DNA of 32,538 nt from positions 1-32,538 of the forward strand of contig NZ_BJXA01000089.1 of assembly GCF_007990755.1 (NCBI RefSeq), in the 5' to 3' direction. The DNA comes from Nocardia ninae NBRC 108245. Its GTDB lineage: Bacteria > Actinomycetota > Actinomycetes > Mycobacteriales > Mycobacteriaceae. The notes under the pieces are model-generated. The model made no database searches. It was not told where the DNA came from and worked only from the letters and a program-made list of their open reading frames with translations. Both the position numbers and the translations under genes were made by a program. Shown here piece after piece: positions 32,492 through 32,538 of this stretch; positions within the stretch are counted from its first letter, which is position 1; every line of letters starts with the position of its first letter.

Positions 32492-32538
32492 ACGACGATG
32501 CGGTCGGCCGACGGCGCATGCTCGCCGCGGCGCTCGGC
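32488..32538 (+). CDS. Start of a further operon gene (partial)
   Basis: Only 17 codons are present before the right edge. They begin MNDDAVGRRRMLAAALG, with an ATGA overlap to the Wzz gene. The RRRMLAAAL stretch could be the start of a twin-arginine signal peptide, which would make this an exported protein, but the evidence is too short to name it. Confidence 0.5.
   Translation, partial: MNDDAVGRRRMLAAALG

Noticed and set aside
1-32538. CRISPR arrays, insertion sequences, tRNA or rRNA genes, phage genes
   Set aside because: No repeat-spacer pattern, transposase, terminal inverted repeats with target duplication, or RNA gene was recognised on reading.

Overview
The window is high-GC DNA with the gene density, frequent GTG starts, ATGA-type gene overlaps and start-proximal TANNNT boxes of a mycolic-acid actinomycete. 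An MspA-type porin, a DtxR/IdeR-like iron box upstream of a haem oxygenase, many TetR regulators and an acyl-CoA oxidase-like gene all point to Nocardia or a close relative (Rhodococcus/Mycobacterium group). The genus is an inference from content; no rRNA or tRNA is present to fix it.

Left part (1-12237): mixed metabolic and transport genes. A minus-strand TetR / ABC ATPase / ABC permease efflux operon runs off the left edge and is fronted by two tandem palindromic operators. Divergent to it is a large acyl-CoA oxidase-like flavoprotein. Next come a conserved hypothetical protein, an MHS-type MFS transporter and an orphan peptide-type substrate-binding lipoprotein on the minus strand, then a secreted LVIVD-repeat protein. 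A tiny ribbon-helix-helix regulator with a VOC protein follows, its promoter covered by a perfect 16-bp palindrome. A ThrE-type exporter and a haem oxygenase behind an iron box close this part.

Right part (12231-32538): a polysaccharide assembly region. It starts with a membrane initiating sugar-phosphate transferase (minus strand). About 490 bp of non-coding DNA separates it from a five-gene plus-strand cassette (methyltransferase, sugar nucleotidyltransferase, PIG-L deacetylase, SDR, second methyltransferase) that looks like a nucleotide-sugar pathway. An MspA-family porin and a strong bidirectional terminator follow. On the minus strand lie a GT2 glycosyltransferase and a pyruvyl transferase. 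A TetR regulator and a Tat-exported FAD oxidoreductase, divergent around an 18-bp operator, interrupt the region. A tightly coupled plus-strand operon closes the window: two GT4 glycosyltransferases, a Wzx-like flippase, a CgeB-like glycosyltransferase, a Wzy-like polymerase, a Wzz/BY-kinase-like protein whose ATP motifs are lost, and the start of a further gene.

Taken together, the right 20 kb encodes most of a Wzx/Wzy-dependent cell-surface heteropolysaccharide pathway: lipid-linked initiation, making of an unusual methylated and possibly amino sugar, chain extension, pyruvylation, flipping, polymerisation and length control. The points most worth a second look are the five-gene sugar cassette with a catalytically divergent second methyltransferase, the apparent pseudokinase fused to the Wzz domain, and the three well-defined autoregulatory operators.
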